Assembly (NCBI GenBank): GCA_002747255.1
Contig: PDUC01000051.1
Coordinates: 1 to 44,775, forward strand
DNA length: 44,775 bases
Reading direction: 5' to 3'
From: Acidobacteriota bacterium
GTDB taxonomy: Bacteria; Acidobacteriota; Holophagae; Acanthopleuribacterales; Acanthopleuribacteraceae
The notes under the pieces: generated by a model
What the model saw: the letters and a program-made list of their open reading frames with translations, nothing else
Database searches by the model: none
What the model was told of the DNA's origin: nothing
Shown: one piece after another, positions 8,129-15,921 of the stretch
How positions within the stretch are numbered: the first letter of the stretch is position 1
Layout: each line of letters opens with the position of its first letter
Program-made: the position numbers and the translations under genes

Positions 8129-9898
8129 TCAAATGGGTGCCGTGGCTTTTTCAAGCCATTGACGTTCACTTTCATTCAGCAAGGGCGTCAGAGCTCTTTT
8201 CACATTTTGGTGGTAGGTGTTGAGCTGGCTGCGCTCTTTTGAACTGAGCAGATCAGTTTGAATGAGTTTCAGGTCGATAGGACACAAAGTCAGGTTCCCG
8301 AAACACAGGAAATCGGAGGGGTCGCTCGGGTTGGATTCAGCTTTTTGAACATAGATCAAGTTTTCAATGCGCATACCAAATTCGCCTGTTTTGTAGTAGC
8401 CTGGTTCATTGGAAACCACCATGCCCTCTTCAAGTGGTACTCCTGCCCCACGGTAGTAGCTGATAGCCTGTGGGCCTTCATGAACGCAGAGAAACGATCC
8501 CACTCCATGACCGGTTCCGTGTCCGTAATTCAGTGCGATATCCCACAGCGGCTTTCTTGCGAGCGTATCCAGCTGAGGACCACAGGTTCCTACGGGGAAT
8601 TGTGCGTTGGCCAGGGCCAGGTGTCCCTGAAGGACACGGGTGAAACAGTCTTTCTGTTCAGCAGTGGGATTGCCCAGTGACACCGTTCGCGTGATATCGG
8701 TTGTTCCATCCAGGTATTGCCCGCCTGAATCGATGAGATAAATTCCTTCGGGCATAAGGGTTTTAGCACTGGCTTTCGTCGCTCGGTAGTGCACAATAGC
8801 GCCGTTGGAGGCGTATCCTGAAATACTGTTAAAACTCAAGCCCTTGAAGTTTTTGCCTTTTGACCGGATCTCGGCCAGTTTGTTGGATGCGGTTATTTCC
8901 GTAACGGTACCTGTGGGTACGTTTTGTTCAAGCCAGATCAGGAATTTCACCATGGCCGCGCCGTCTCTGATATGAGCCTGACGGAAGCCCTCCAGCTCCA
9001 CTTCATTTTTTCTGGCTTTCATGAGGGTGACAGGGCTGTCTTGTGTGCAGATTATTGCCTGGTCGAGTTTCTGAACAATCCACTGATTGGCCGAATCAAA
9101 GTCAATTAAAACCTTTTTACTCTTTGTGAGTGTTTTCAGCTTGGGGCCAAAATCACTGTAGTTACAGACTGTGATATTGTCGGGGAGGGTGCTTTTGACC
9201 TCTTGAGAGAGTTTTCCCGGTGGAACGAACAGCCAGGCTTCTTCTCTACCAATCAGTGCGTAGGAAATGAAAACGGGGTTATAGGCCACATCGGATCCTC
9301 TGAGGTTGAATAGCCAGGCGATGGCATCCAGTTGCGTGACAACGTGGTAGTCCGCATGGACTTTGGCCATTTCCCTGGAAACGTCGTCCAGTTTCTGCGC
9401 GGTCGATTTCCCGGAGAAAGCGATTGGATGAGCTTCAATTGGATCTTGAGGTATGGGCGGCCTATCTGTCCAGATGGTGTCAACCAAATTGTCTTCCAAA
9501 AAGGCCACTCTGTCTGCACCCAGTTCTTTGACGAGAGAGGCTGCGCTTTTTGGTGATAAAAGGCGGGGGTCAATAGCAAGCCGTCCTTTCAGGTTTTGCT
9601 TTGCGAATTGTTCTATGCTTGGTGTGTTGGGCTGGCCCATTTTCATAAGGTCAATTCCGGTTCCCTTTAACTGGCTCTCTGCCTGGAGAAAATATCTTGA
9701 ATCGGTCCAAAGTCCGGCAAATGTGTCTGTAATCAATAAGTCGCCCGCGGATCCGTCGAACCCGCTCAGCCATGCGCGCCTATTCCAACATAAGGGTAGA
9801 TATTCGCTTTGATGTGGATCCGTACTGGGAACCCAGTAGGCCTGAACATCCATTTCTTTCATTTTTTCACGTAAATGTTTGATTCTTTGTTTGATCAT
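8129..9898 (-). CDS. pepP: Xaa-Pro aminopeptidase (M24B, three-domain form)
   Basis: This metallopeptidase removes N-terminal residues that precede proline, acting in the cytosol on peptides. The 589-residue length matches the three-domain aminopeptidase P found in eukaryotes and many bacteria: two creatinase-like N-terminal domains (starting around RAWLSGFDGSAG and DAIAWLFNLRG) and a C-terminal pita-bread domain. The metal ligands are visible: two Asp in DSGGQYLDGTTDITRT (about 385-400), the His of GHGTGHGVGSFLCVHEG (about 465), Glu in VSNEPGYY (about 493) and Glu in GMRIENL. The start has a GAGGTAGC site about three bases upstream. It stands alone, with a divergent gene in front and mobile-element debris behind. 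No irregularity is visible. Confidence 0.93.
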   Translation of the reverse strand: MIKQRIKHLREKMKEMDVQAYWVPSTDPHQSEYLPLCWNRRAWLSGFDGSAGDLLITDTFAGLWTDSRYFLQAESQLKGTGIDLMKMGQPNTPSIEQFAKQNLKGRLAIDPRLLSPKSAASLVKELGADRVAFLEDNLVDTIWTDRPPIPQDPIEAHPIAFSGKSTAQKLDDVSREMAKVHADYHVVTQLDAIAWLFNLRGSDVAYNPVFISYALIGREEAWLFVPPGKLSQEVKSTLPDNITVCNYSDFGPKLKTLTKSKKVLIDFDSANQWIVQKLDQAIICTQDSPVTLMKARKNEVELEGFRQAHIRDGAAMVKFLIWLEQNVPTGTVTEITASNKLAEIRSKGKNFKGLSFNSISGYASNGAIVHYRATKASAKTLMPEGIYLIDSGGQYLDGTTDITRTVSLGNPTAEQKDCFTRVLQGHLALANAQFPVGTCGPQLDTLARKPLWDIALNYGHGTGHGVGSFLCVHEGPQAISYYRGAGVPLEEGMVVSNEPGYYKTGEFGMRIENLIYVQKAESNPSDPSDFLCFGNLTLCPIDLKLIQTDLLSSKERSQLNTYHQNVKRALTPLLNESERQWLEKATAPI

Positions 9899-10062
9899 GT
9901 GCTACCTCAATGGAGTGCAGAAGAGTTGTTTTACTTCGTATACCTTTTTGTTGTTTCGTACTTCATTCTGTACTCTGTGATTGTAGGCCTTTAGAGCTTA
10001 TAAAAGAACCTTTTTGTGCTACAATGCTTCGTTTTTAACTTTTACTCTGACAGGAGGTCATG

Positions 10063-10674
10063 ATGATACGTTTTATTTTCATTCTATTATTGCTAATCCC
10101 ATTTGGAGTTGCTCAAACCGAACAGGAAGAGATGGCAAAGGCTATGCAGGAAATGCAACAAGCCATGCAGCAGATGAATCATGTCGTTGCCAATGTAAAG
10201 GTCATTGGATTTAGAGAGCTTAAAAAAATGCTGCCGGAAAAGGTATTGGGTATCGAGCGTACCAAAGCTTTTGGAGAGAGGAATGCGGCCATGGGTATGA
10301 AAGTGTCGGAAGCGAGAGGTGAATACGGCGTTCGAGGCAAAAAACCCTTTTTAAGCCTGGAAATCGTCGATTCGGGTTCACTTCAGGGCATAGTGGGCAT
10401 GAGCATGGCCGGTTGGAGCACGATGGAAATCGACAGAGAATCCGATACCGAGTTGGAACAGACCTTTACCTACAAGGGCAACAAAGGGATCAAGAACTAT
10501 CAATTTGAGCAGCAATCGGGTGAAGTCAGTGTGATCATCGGTTCAAGAGTCATTGTTTCTATGACTTTCCAGGGTGTTTCTCTTGAAGATTTTGAAAAGG
10601 CGCTGGATTCAGTTGATATCAAAGGTATCGAAGGGCTGATTGCCTCTGTTGAAGCAAGAGAAAAAGACAAGTAA
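10063..10674 (+). CDS. Secreted protein of unknown function
   Basis: I do not recognise this family. The protein starts with a clear signal peptide (MIRFIFILLLLIPFGVAQ) with a likely cut after VAQ. A Gln/Met-rich helix follows (EEMAKAMQEMQQAMQQMN), then about 160 residues of mixed alpha/beta sequence with many short beta strands. Two ATG codons are adjacent (10060 and 10063). The AGGAGG site at 10052-10057 sits only two bases from the first and five from the second, so I choose the second. It is probably periplasmic. A TACAAT box at 10019-10024 may be its -10 element, and a long hairpin follows the stop. It forms no operon with its neighbours. Confidence 0.75.
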   Translation: MIRFIFILLLLIPFGVAQTEQEEMAKAMQEMQQAMQQMNHVVANVKVIGFRELKKMLPEKVLGIERTKAFGERNAAMGMKVSEARGEYGVRGKKPFLSLEIVDSGSLQGIVGMSMAGWSTMEIDRESDTELEQTFTYKGNKGIKNYQFEQQSGEVSVIIGSRVIVSMTFQGVSLEDFEKALDSVDIKGIEGLIASVEAREKDK

Positions 10675-10682
10675 TAAACCAG

Positions 10683-10732
10683 ATGGACCCTTCCAAGACG
10701 GGCTTTAACGAAACGCTTGTCTCTGGGTCCAT
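10683..10732 (+). terminator. Bipartite hairpin after the secreted-protein gene
   Basis: The outer arms are ATGGACCC (10683-10690) and GGGTCCAT (10725-10732). Inside them AGACGGGC can pair with GCTTGTCT, with two G-U pairs. The hairpin starts nine bases after the stop codon. Only a short TTGAGTT follows, so an intrinsic terminator is plausible but not typical. Confidence 0.4.
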
Positions 10733-10833
10733 TTGAGTTAAGTGCAAATGCTTTTCTCTTTATGACATTTCTTTTGTTATTGCGCGGTAGGATGAGCCGC
10801 AATCCAATGAAATGGCCTGTAAAATCAAAATAG

Positions 10834-10884
10834 GAACTCAGCTCCTTTCCGATCTAATCCGATGTGGGTCCGGGAGTGAGTTCC
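10834..10884 (+). ncRNA. Candidate structured leader upstream of upp
   Basis: GGAACTCA plus CTCC (10834-10846, with one bulged G) pairs perfectly with GGAG plus TGAGTTCC (10873-10884), giving a 12-bp stem around a 26-nt loop. There is no T-run after it. It lies about 155 nt before upp in the same orientation. I cannot match it to a known riboswitch class. It may be a leader element or simply a stable stem. Confidence 0.3.
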
Positions 10885-11039
10885 GCAATGGCGGCTGCTT
10901 GAAAAGGCTCCATTGTAAAAGGAAACAGAAGAAAGGTTGTCTTTTAAGCGCAGACAATTATCTCTGAAAACAGGTATTTACCATGAACCGATGTGACACA
11001 TTCTTAAACAAGAAACACTTAGTATAGAGGAAGCCATAA

Positions 11040-11666
11040 ATGACGGTACATGAACTCAAACACCCACTGGTACGGCACAAAATAGGACTAATGCGCGAAA
11101 AAGACATATCAACTAAAGCCTTTCGTGAATTGGCATCTGAAATGGGTCGTTTATTGACCTATGAAGCAACCAAAGACCTTAAAACAGAAACCATTACCAT
11201 CGAAAGTTGGAACGGACCTGTGGAGGTGGATCACATTGTAGGTAAAAAAGTGACCATTGTGCCTATTTTGCGTGCGGGTCTCGGTATGATGCCCGGAGTC
11301 CTGGATCTGATTCCCAATGCGCGTGTCAGTGTTGTTGGGCTGTATCGCAATGAAGAAACACTGGAGCCCGTAGCCTATTACGAAAAAATGGCTCCCAATC
11401 TGGATGAACGAATCGCGCTTATTCTCGACCCTATGCTTGCCACAGGTGGCAGTGTCATTGCTGCAATTGATATGCTCAAGAAAAGTGGCTGTAAAAACAT
11501 CAGAGGTATCTTTTTGGTAGCGGCTCCAGAGGGCATAGCCAATCTGGAAAAAAAGCATCCCGATGTGGACATTTACATAGCTGCACTGGATGACGGTCTG
11601 AACTCTGATGGTTATATTCTTCCCGGACTGGGCGATGCCGGTGACAAGATCTTTGGCACAAAATAG
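11040..11666 (+). CDS. upp: Uracil phosphoribosyltransferase
   Basis: This pyrimidine-salvage enzyme converts uracil and PRPP to UMP in the cytosol. The 208 residues are the normal bacterial length. The PRPP-binding loop reads DPMLATGGS at 130-138, and the C-terminal uracil-binding segment [14 protein letters not shown] is intact. The family opening, [13 protein letters not shown], is also clear. The ATG at 11040 has AGAGGAAG upstream. It appears monocistronic. A T7 run lies about 25 bases after the stop with only a three-pair hairpin before it, so the terminator is unclear. Confidence 0.96.
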   Translation: MTVHELKHPLVRHKIGLMREKDISTKAFRELASEMGRLLTYEATKDLKTETITIESWNGPVEVDHIVGKKVTIVPILRAGLGMMPGVLDLIPNARVSVVGLYRNEETLEPVAYYEKMAPNLDERIALILDPMLATGGSVIAAIDMLKKSGCKNIRGIFLVAAPEGIANLEKKHPDVDIYIAALDDGLNSDGYILPGLGDAGDKIFGTK

Positions 11667-12099
11667 AACGCCGCAAGCTCTGGATGGACTCCTTTTTTTG
11701 TGATTCATGAAGCTGGAATCAGCACGGGACATCAAAAGAGCATCAGACAGGAATGCTGTTAAAGCTTTGTGTATCGAACAAGGGCTTGAAATACCGACGA
11801 ATAAGCCCCGGGTAAATGACGTTTCAGGGTTACCGGCTCATCGCATAACAGGAACCAGGCAGTTTGCGGCTTTTTTGCTTCCGGGAAGTGATCGACTCCG
11901 AAACGAGCCGCTCTAAACGGGTGTGGAAGCTCAAATACCCTTCTCCACAACCACCGGTGTACAAAAGTGCACGGAGCTCATTGAAGTTCGGTTGTGATGG
12001 TAGTTCTGTCGCAGTTGCGTTTTTCGGGATTATCTCAAAAATGAAAGAGATTACCTGGCTGATCCTGTTGTATAATGACTATGTATGTCTGGAGGGCTT
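11667..12099. other. Intergenic region between upp and rpiB
   Basis: No gene is convincing here. Short frames on both strands lack ribosome sites and family resemblance. A TATAAT box at 12071-12076, 24 bases before the rpiB start, is a likely -10 element, though no good -35 stands 17 bases upstream of it. A GGAGGG ribosome site follows at 12091-12095. Confidence 0.4.
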
Positions 12100-12540
12100 A
12101 TGAGAATTGCTATCGGTTCAGATCATGCCGGTTTTTCCTTAAAAGAAGTGCTCGGTCGATACTTGGAAGATCTGGGATATGATGTCCTGGATCAGGGTTG
12201 TTTCAGTTTGAAATCCGTTGATTATCCTGAGTATGCCGCCAAAGTAGGTGTCGTGGTGGGTTCGGGTGAGGCTGAGTTCGGCGTGCTGGTTTGCGGTACG
12301 GGCATTGGCATTTCCATTGCGGCCAACAAGGTGAAGGGCATTCGAGCCGCTCTTTGTCATAACTCTTATGAAGCGGAAATGGCACGGCGTCACAACGACG
12401 CCAACGTCCTTTGCATGGGGTCGCGAACGCTTGGCGAAGGCGTCGCCCTGCACACGCTCAAGCACTTTCTGGATACCCGCTTTGAAGGAGACAGACACTC
12501 GAGACGTGTAAAACAGATATCTGCCATTGAAAAAGCATAA
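12100..12540 (+). CDS. rpiB: Ribose-5-phosphate isomerase B
   Basis: RpiB interconverts ribose 5-phosphate and ribulose 5-phosphate in the pentose phosphate pathway. The sequence opens with MRIAIGSDHAGFSLK and has the catalytic Cys65 in CGTGIGISIAANK, the HNSYEAEMARRHNDANVL block and the final SRTLG segment. At 146 residues it has the usual length. An upstream in-frame ATG exists at 12085, but the ribosome site TGGAGGG at 12089-12095 decides for the ATG at 12100. It heads a probable operon: glyA begins 12 nt after its stop. The rpiB-glyA pairing is common in bacteria. Confidence 0.95.
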   Translation: MRIAIGSDHAGFSLKEVLGRYLEDLGYDVLDQGCFSLKSVDYPEYAAKVGVVVGSGEAEFGVLVCGTGIGISIAANKVKGIRAALCHNSYEAEMARRHNDANVLCMGSRTLGEGVALHTLKHFLDTRFEGDRHSRRVKQISAIEKA

Positions 12541-12552
12541 CTGGAGGAAAAA

Positions 12553-13800
12553 ATGTATGAAAATGTGTTAAAAGTGGACCCTGAAGTCGGTCAGGCACTG
12601 GTTGACGAGTACCAACGTCAAACAGATCATTTAGAACTGATTGCCAGTGAAAATTACGTTCATCCAGCCGTACTGGCGGCTGCGGGATCGGTTTTAACCA
12701 ATAAATATGCGGAAGGCTATCCCGGTAAGAGATATTATGGAGGCTGTCAACACGTTGATGTGGCAGAAGATCTGGCTATACAGAGGTTAAAGAGTCTGTT
12801 CGGTGCGGAACACGCTAATGTTCAGCCTCATTCTGGCGCTCAGGCCAATATGTCCGTTTTCCTCGGTTTCCTGAACCCGGGTGATCGCATTATGGGTATG
12901 GATCTAAGTCATGGCGGTCACTTGACTCATGGACACCCCCTGAATTACTCTGGAATGAATTTTGAGGTGATTCCCTATGGTGTCGAAAAGGAAACGGAAA
13001 ACCTGGATTACGATAAAATCCGCGACTTGGCCAAAGCCAATCAACCTAAAATGATTATCGCCGGTGCTTCGGCTTTCCCTCGCGTCCTAGACTTTGAGGC
13101 GTTTTCCAGTATTGCCAAAGAAGTAGGGGCCTATTTTATGGTCGACATGGCACACATCGCCGGGTTGGTAGCTTGCGGTTTGCACCCCAGCCCTGTTCCT
13201 TATGCCGATTTTGTGACCAGTACCACCCATAAAACTCTTCGAGGACCTCGCGGCGGTATCGTTCTATGTAAAGAGGAATACGCCAAAGACATCGATCGCG
13301 CTGTTTTTCCCGGCGTTCAGGGCGGACCACTGATGCACATTATTTCAGCCAAAGCTGTGGCTTTTGGCCTGGCACTGAAACCAGAGTTTAAAGAGTACAT
13401 GAAAAAGGTTGTGGCCAATGCAGAGGCCTTTAGCAAGGCTCTGGAAGAACAGGGCTTTAGAATTGTTTCCGGTGGAACAGATAACCATCTGATGCTCGTG
13501 GATACCTTTGTTCGGGGGAATACCGGTAGAATGGTTGAAAAAAGACTGGGTAAAGTAGGCATTACCGTCAATAAAAACACCATTCCTTTCGATACCAACA
13601 AACCCATGATTGCCTCAGGTATTCGAGTTGGAACGCCTGCCGTTACTTCGCGGGGTATGGGCCTGGACGACATGAAGAAAATAGCAAGTTGGATATCCCA
13701 GGCACTCTCAGTTAAGCGAACAGACCCCAAACTTAAAGAGATCAAACAAGAGGTTACCTCGTTCTGCCAATCCTTCCCTCTTTTTAAAGAGGAACAATAG
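12553..13800 (+). CDS. glyA: Serine hydroxymethyltransferase
   Basis: GlyA is a PLP enzyme that converts serine and tetrahydrofolate to glycine and 5,10-methylene-tetrahydrofolate, the main one-carbon source. The PLP lysine is K227 in [14 protein letters not shown]. Other family blocks are [14 protein letters not shown], the [17 protein letters not shown] stretch, and the C-terminal [14 protein letters not shown]. The length of 415 is standard. A GGAGG site precedes the ATG, and the 12-nt gap to rpiB indicates co-transcription. The elbB-like gene follows after 46 nt with its own strong ribosome site. Confidence 0.97.
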   Translation: MYENVLKVDPEVGQALVDEYQRQTDHLELIASENYVHPAVLAAAGSVLTNKYAEGYPGKRYYGGCQHVDVAEDLAIQRLKSLFGAEHANVQPHSGAQANMSVFLGFLNPGDRIMGMDLSHGGHLTHGHPLNYSGMNFEVIPYGVEKETENLDYDKIRDLAKANQPKMIIAGASAFPRVLDFEAFSSIAKEVGAYFMVDMAHIAGLVACGLHPSPVPYADFVTSTTHKTLRGPRGGIVLCKEEYAKDIDRAVFPGVQGGPLMHIISAKAVAFGLALKPEFKEYMKKVVANAEAFSKALEEQGFRIVSGGTDNHLMLVDTFVRGNTGRMVEKRLGKVGITVNKNTIPFDTNKPMIASGIRVGTPAVTSRGMGLDDMKKIASWISQALSVKRTDPKLKEIKQEVTSFCQSFPLFKEEQ

Positions 13801-13846
13801 TTAATCTCACTTCAGTCCACTTCATACAGAATCACAAGGAGGAAAC

Positions 13847-14503
13847 ATGAAAGTAGGATATTTGTTAGCGGGAAGCGGATTTCTCGATGGTGCAGAAATA
13901 CAAGAAGCTGTTAGCGGCCTGATCGCGCTCGCACAGGAAGGCGTCCAAATTGTTCCCATTGCACCTGATATGAAACAACACCACGTTATCGATCACCAAT
14001 CCGGACAGGAAGTGAACGAGACGAGAAATGTGCTGGTTGAAGCAGCCCGAATTGTCAGGGGCAATGTGACGCCTTTATCAGATATTTCTGTGGAAGATCT
14101 CGATGCGTTGGTTATCGCGGGTGGTTTTGGTGTTGCCAAGAACCTATGTGACCTGGCTTTTAAAGGTCCTGACTGCGTCGTTCTGGATGATTGTGCCGCT
14201 TTGGTCAATGCATGTCACGCTGCCAAGAAACCCATTGGGGCGATGTGTATCGCTCCCGCGATGGTTGCCAAAATTCTGGGCGCCCACACGAAGGTCAAAC
14301 TCACCATTGGTTCTGATCCGGGCACCATTGAAGCCATTGAAGCCATGGGGTGTGAACACGTTATCTGCAATGTAAACTCTTTTGTGACCGATGAAATCAA
14401 TAAGGTTGTCAGCACGCCTGCTTACATGCTGGGCCCTGGTCCTGCCGATGTGTTTAAGGGTATTTCCGGCATGTGCAAAGAAGTGGTCAGGTTGGCAAAC
14501 TGA
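13847..14503 (+). CDS. elbB: ElbB-like DJ-1/PfpI-superfamily protein
   Basis: Members of the ElbB/ES1 group are class I glutamine-amidotransferase-like proteins; E. coli ElbB has weak glyoxalase activity, and its real role is unsettled. The 218-residue protein starts MKVGYLLAGSGFLDGAEI, carries the ALVIAGGFGVAKNLCDLA block and the nucleophile-elbow Cys at about 134 (IGAMCIAPAMVAKIL), and ends with the PADVFKGI-type tail. An AAGGAGGAAAC site precedes the ATG. It follows glyA closely and ends before a strong terminator, so rpiB-glyA-elbB is probably one transcript. Confidence 0.88.
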   Translation: MKVGYLLAGSGFLDGAEIQEAVSGLIALAQEGVQIVPIAPDMKQHHVIDHQSGQEVNETRNVLVEAARIVRGNVTPLSDISVEDLDALVIAGGFGVAKNLCDLAFKGPDCVVLDDCAALVNACHAAKKPIGAMCIAPAMVAKILGAHTKVKLTIGSDPGTIEAIEAMGCEHVICNVNSFVTDEINKVVSTPAYMLGPGPADVFKGISGMCKEVVRLAN

Positions 14504-14565
14504 GGTTTCTTTTTCAAGTTCAGTGAAGAAAAACACGGATGATTTGTTGAATTTGGGGGAATAAT

Positions 14566-14609
14566 AAAAAGCACTGGAATCTGTTTCTTTATGGAGTCCG
14601 GTGCTTTTT
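14566..14609 (+). terminator. Rho-independent terminator after elbB
   Basis: AAAAAGCACTGGA (14566-14578) pairs with TCCGGTGCTTTTT (14597-14609), a 13-bp stem with one G-U pair and an 18-nt loop, ending in a T5 run. The A-run on the left arm would make it work on the other strand too. It lies about 60 nt after the elbB stop. Confidence 0.8.
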
Positions 14610-14781
14610 GGAAAATGCCATTGTATAAACCATGGGTCAGGGCAAGCTTGTTAGAGTTCGATTGTCATTGTACTCGTGCGTTCAGACAATTATTTGGCAG
14701 GCTGTGGGTTTTGCGAACGCGTTTACAATGAGACCTACTTTATAAGTGGAACCGTTGTTAACAGTTTGCCGCAGGAGTTTC

Positions 14782-15300
14782 ATGTCATACGAATTTGAGG
14801 AGCTTGTAAAGAAGTATCAAAAGCTGGTCATTCATCTCATACATAAATATTACGGAGGTGCTTTGAAAGAGGATTCTGAGGACATTGCTCAGGATGTTTG
14901 GACTAAATTGTGGTCGCAGTTAAAAAATAATGAGAGTCAGGTGGTCAATTTCAAGTCTTATTTATACAGAACGGTACAAACCACCCTGTGGGATGCGGTT
15001 CGAAAAACTGAGAAAACCGCCTCCGTTCAAACAAGCGAAGAAGAACTGGAGGGAATTGGCTCGCATTTGCGATATCAAACAAATGAAGAGCGGTTTCTGG
15101 TTAATGATCAGTTAGAGAAACTCATCGTCAACCTGAATGACGAGGAACAGCTTATTGTGAGAGCACACCTCAAAGGTTTTAATTACGATGAGATCGCGTC
15201 GCTTATCGGTGTTTCACAGGGGAGAGTGAGAAATCTGTTAACCCGAATTAAAAAGAAAATGGCTCGGAGCTACCATGCATTTAAACCTGGAAGATTTTAA
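14782..15300 (+). CDS. ECF-type RNA polymerase sigma factor
   Basis: This is a small sigma-70-family factor with only regions 2 and 4. Region 2 is seen in YQKLVIHLIHKYYGG and EDIAQDVWTKLWSQ; region 4 with its helix-turn-helix is YDEIASLIGVSQGRVRNLLT followed by a basic tail. A longer frame begins at 14746, but the AGGAG at 14773-14777 sits four bases before the ATG at 14782, which I choose (172 residues). The next gene overlaps it by 26 nt and encodes a protein with a zinc-binding anti-sigma motif. The pair is therefore probably self-regulating. What it responds to cannot be read from the sequence. Confidence 0.9.
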   Translation: MSYEFEELVKKYQKLVIHLIHKYYGGALKEDSEDIAQDVWTKLWSQLKNNESQVVNFKSYLYRTVQTTLWDAVRKTEKTASVQTSEEELEGIGSHLRYQTNEERFLVNDQLEKLIVNLNDEEQLIVRAHLKGFNYDEIASLIGVSQGRVRNLLTRIKKKMARSYHAFKPGRF

Positions 15301-15694
15301 TTTACTGCTTGAGCAAAAAATAACCAAAGATGAAAGACTGCAAATGCTCGATCACATGCTGAATTGCGATGCCTGCACGGTGAAATATAAAATGCTGTTA
15401 GAGCTCAAGCAGGAAATGGTGGGTAATGAATTCAAGGAGCGCCACCCGTGGCGTTATGCACTTGGTGCCGCAGCGGTCCTTTTGCTTGCCTCGTTTCCCT
15501 ATTTTGGAAACAGGAAGTCAAATCGGGAGATTCCTCACCTCAAGCAGCCTGTTGCCAGTACCCATAATGCGGCACAACTGCATGGGTTTAGCTTAATTGA
15601 AGAAATACAAGAGATTAATTATAAGAGTAAAATCAGTAATTGGGGTTCCCGGAATACCGTTCAAGATATTCTAAAAGCGAAAAACAACTCCTGA
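15275..15694 (+). CDS. Putative membrane anti-sigma factor (ZAS motif)
   Basis: The 139-residue protein has H-x3-C-x2-C (DHMLNCDAC, about residues 26-34), the core of the zinc-binding anti-sigma domain. One membrane segment follows at about 63-80 (ALGAAAVLLLASFPYFG), then a short periplasmic tail without a recognisable domain. The topology would place the sigma-binding domain in the cytosol, as in RsrA/ChrR-like membrane anti-sigmas. Its start lies inside the sigma gene (26-nt overlap), so the two are made together. A terminator follows. I infer the function from motif and context; no specific family is recognised. Confidence 0.75.
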   Translation: MHLNLEDFNLLLEQKITKDERLQMLDHMLNCDACTVKYKMLLELKQEMVGNEFKERHPWRYALGAAAVLLLASFPYFGNRKSNREIPHLKQPVASTHNAAQLHGFSLIEEIQEINYKSKISNWGSRNTVQDILKAKNNS

Positions 15695-15786
15695 ACGCTC
15701 ACAACAAAAAATACAAAGGCCCTCAAATAACACGTACAGGTCTCATTCACGTTGTTCCTTGCACAGGCCTGACAACCCAAGAACTG

Positions 15787-15819
15787 GCGGCTTCCTGCGA
15801 TCCATACGCTGGAAGCCGC
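15787..15819 (+). terminator. Terminator hairpin after the anti-sigma gene
   Basis: GCGGCTTCC (15787-15795) pairs with GGAAGCCGC (15811-15819). A further GCG/CGC pair forms inside, leaving a seven-base loop. TGTTGTTTT follows on the plus strand. It lies between two convergent genes but looks best as a plus-strand terminator. Confidence 0.65.
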
Positions 15820-15921
15820 TGTTGTTTTACAGAACCTTGCTTTTACATATCTGTATAAATACAGCACATCACAAGCGATCTCAGTTGTGGGAAATACTTT
15901 TGAAAACAAACCGCTCGAGCA

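Larger units (their letters stand above)
10675..11039. other. Intergenic region upstream of upp with two large hairpins
   Basis: No gene is visible. A bipartite hairpin (10683-10732) follows the secreted-protein gene. A second extended stem (10834-10884) lies about 155 nt before upp; both are listed separately. A purine-rich site AGAGGAAG precedes the upp start. I see no clear -35/-10 pair. Confidence 0.4.

Noticed and set aside
11707-11916. 69-codon frame between upp and rpiB
   Set aside because: No ribosome site and no family resemblance, and overlapping frames of similar length exist on the other strand.
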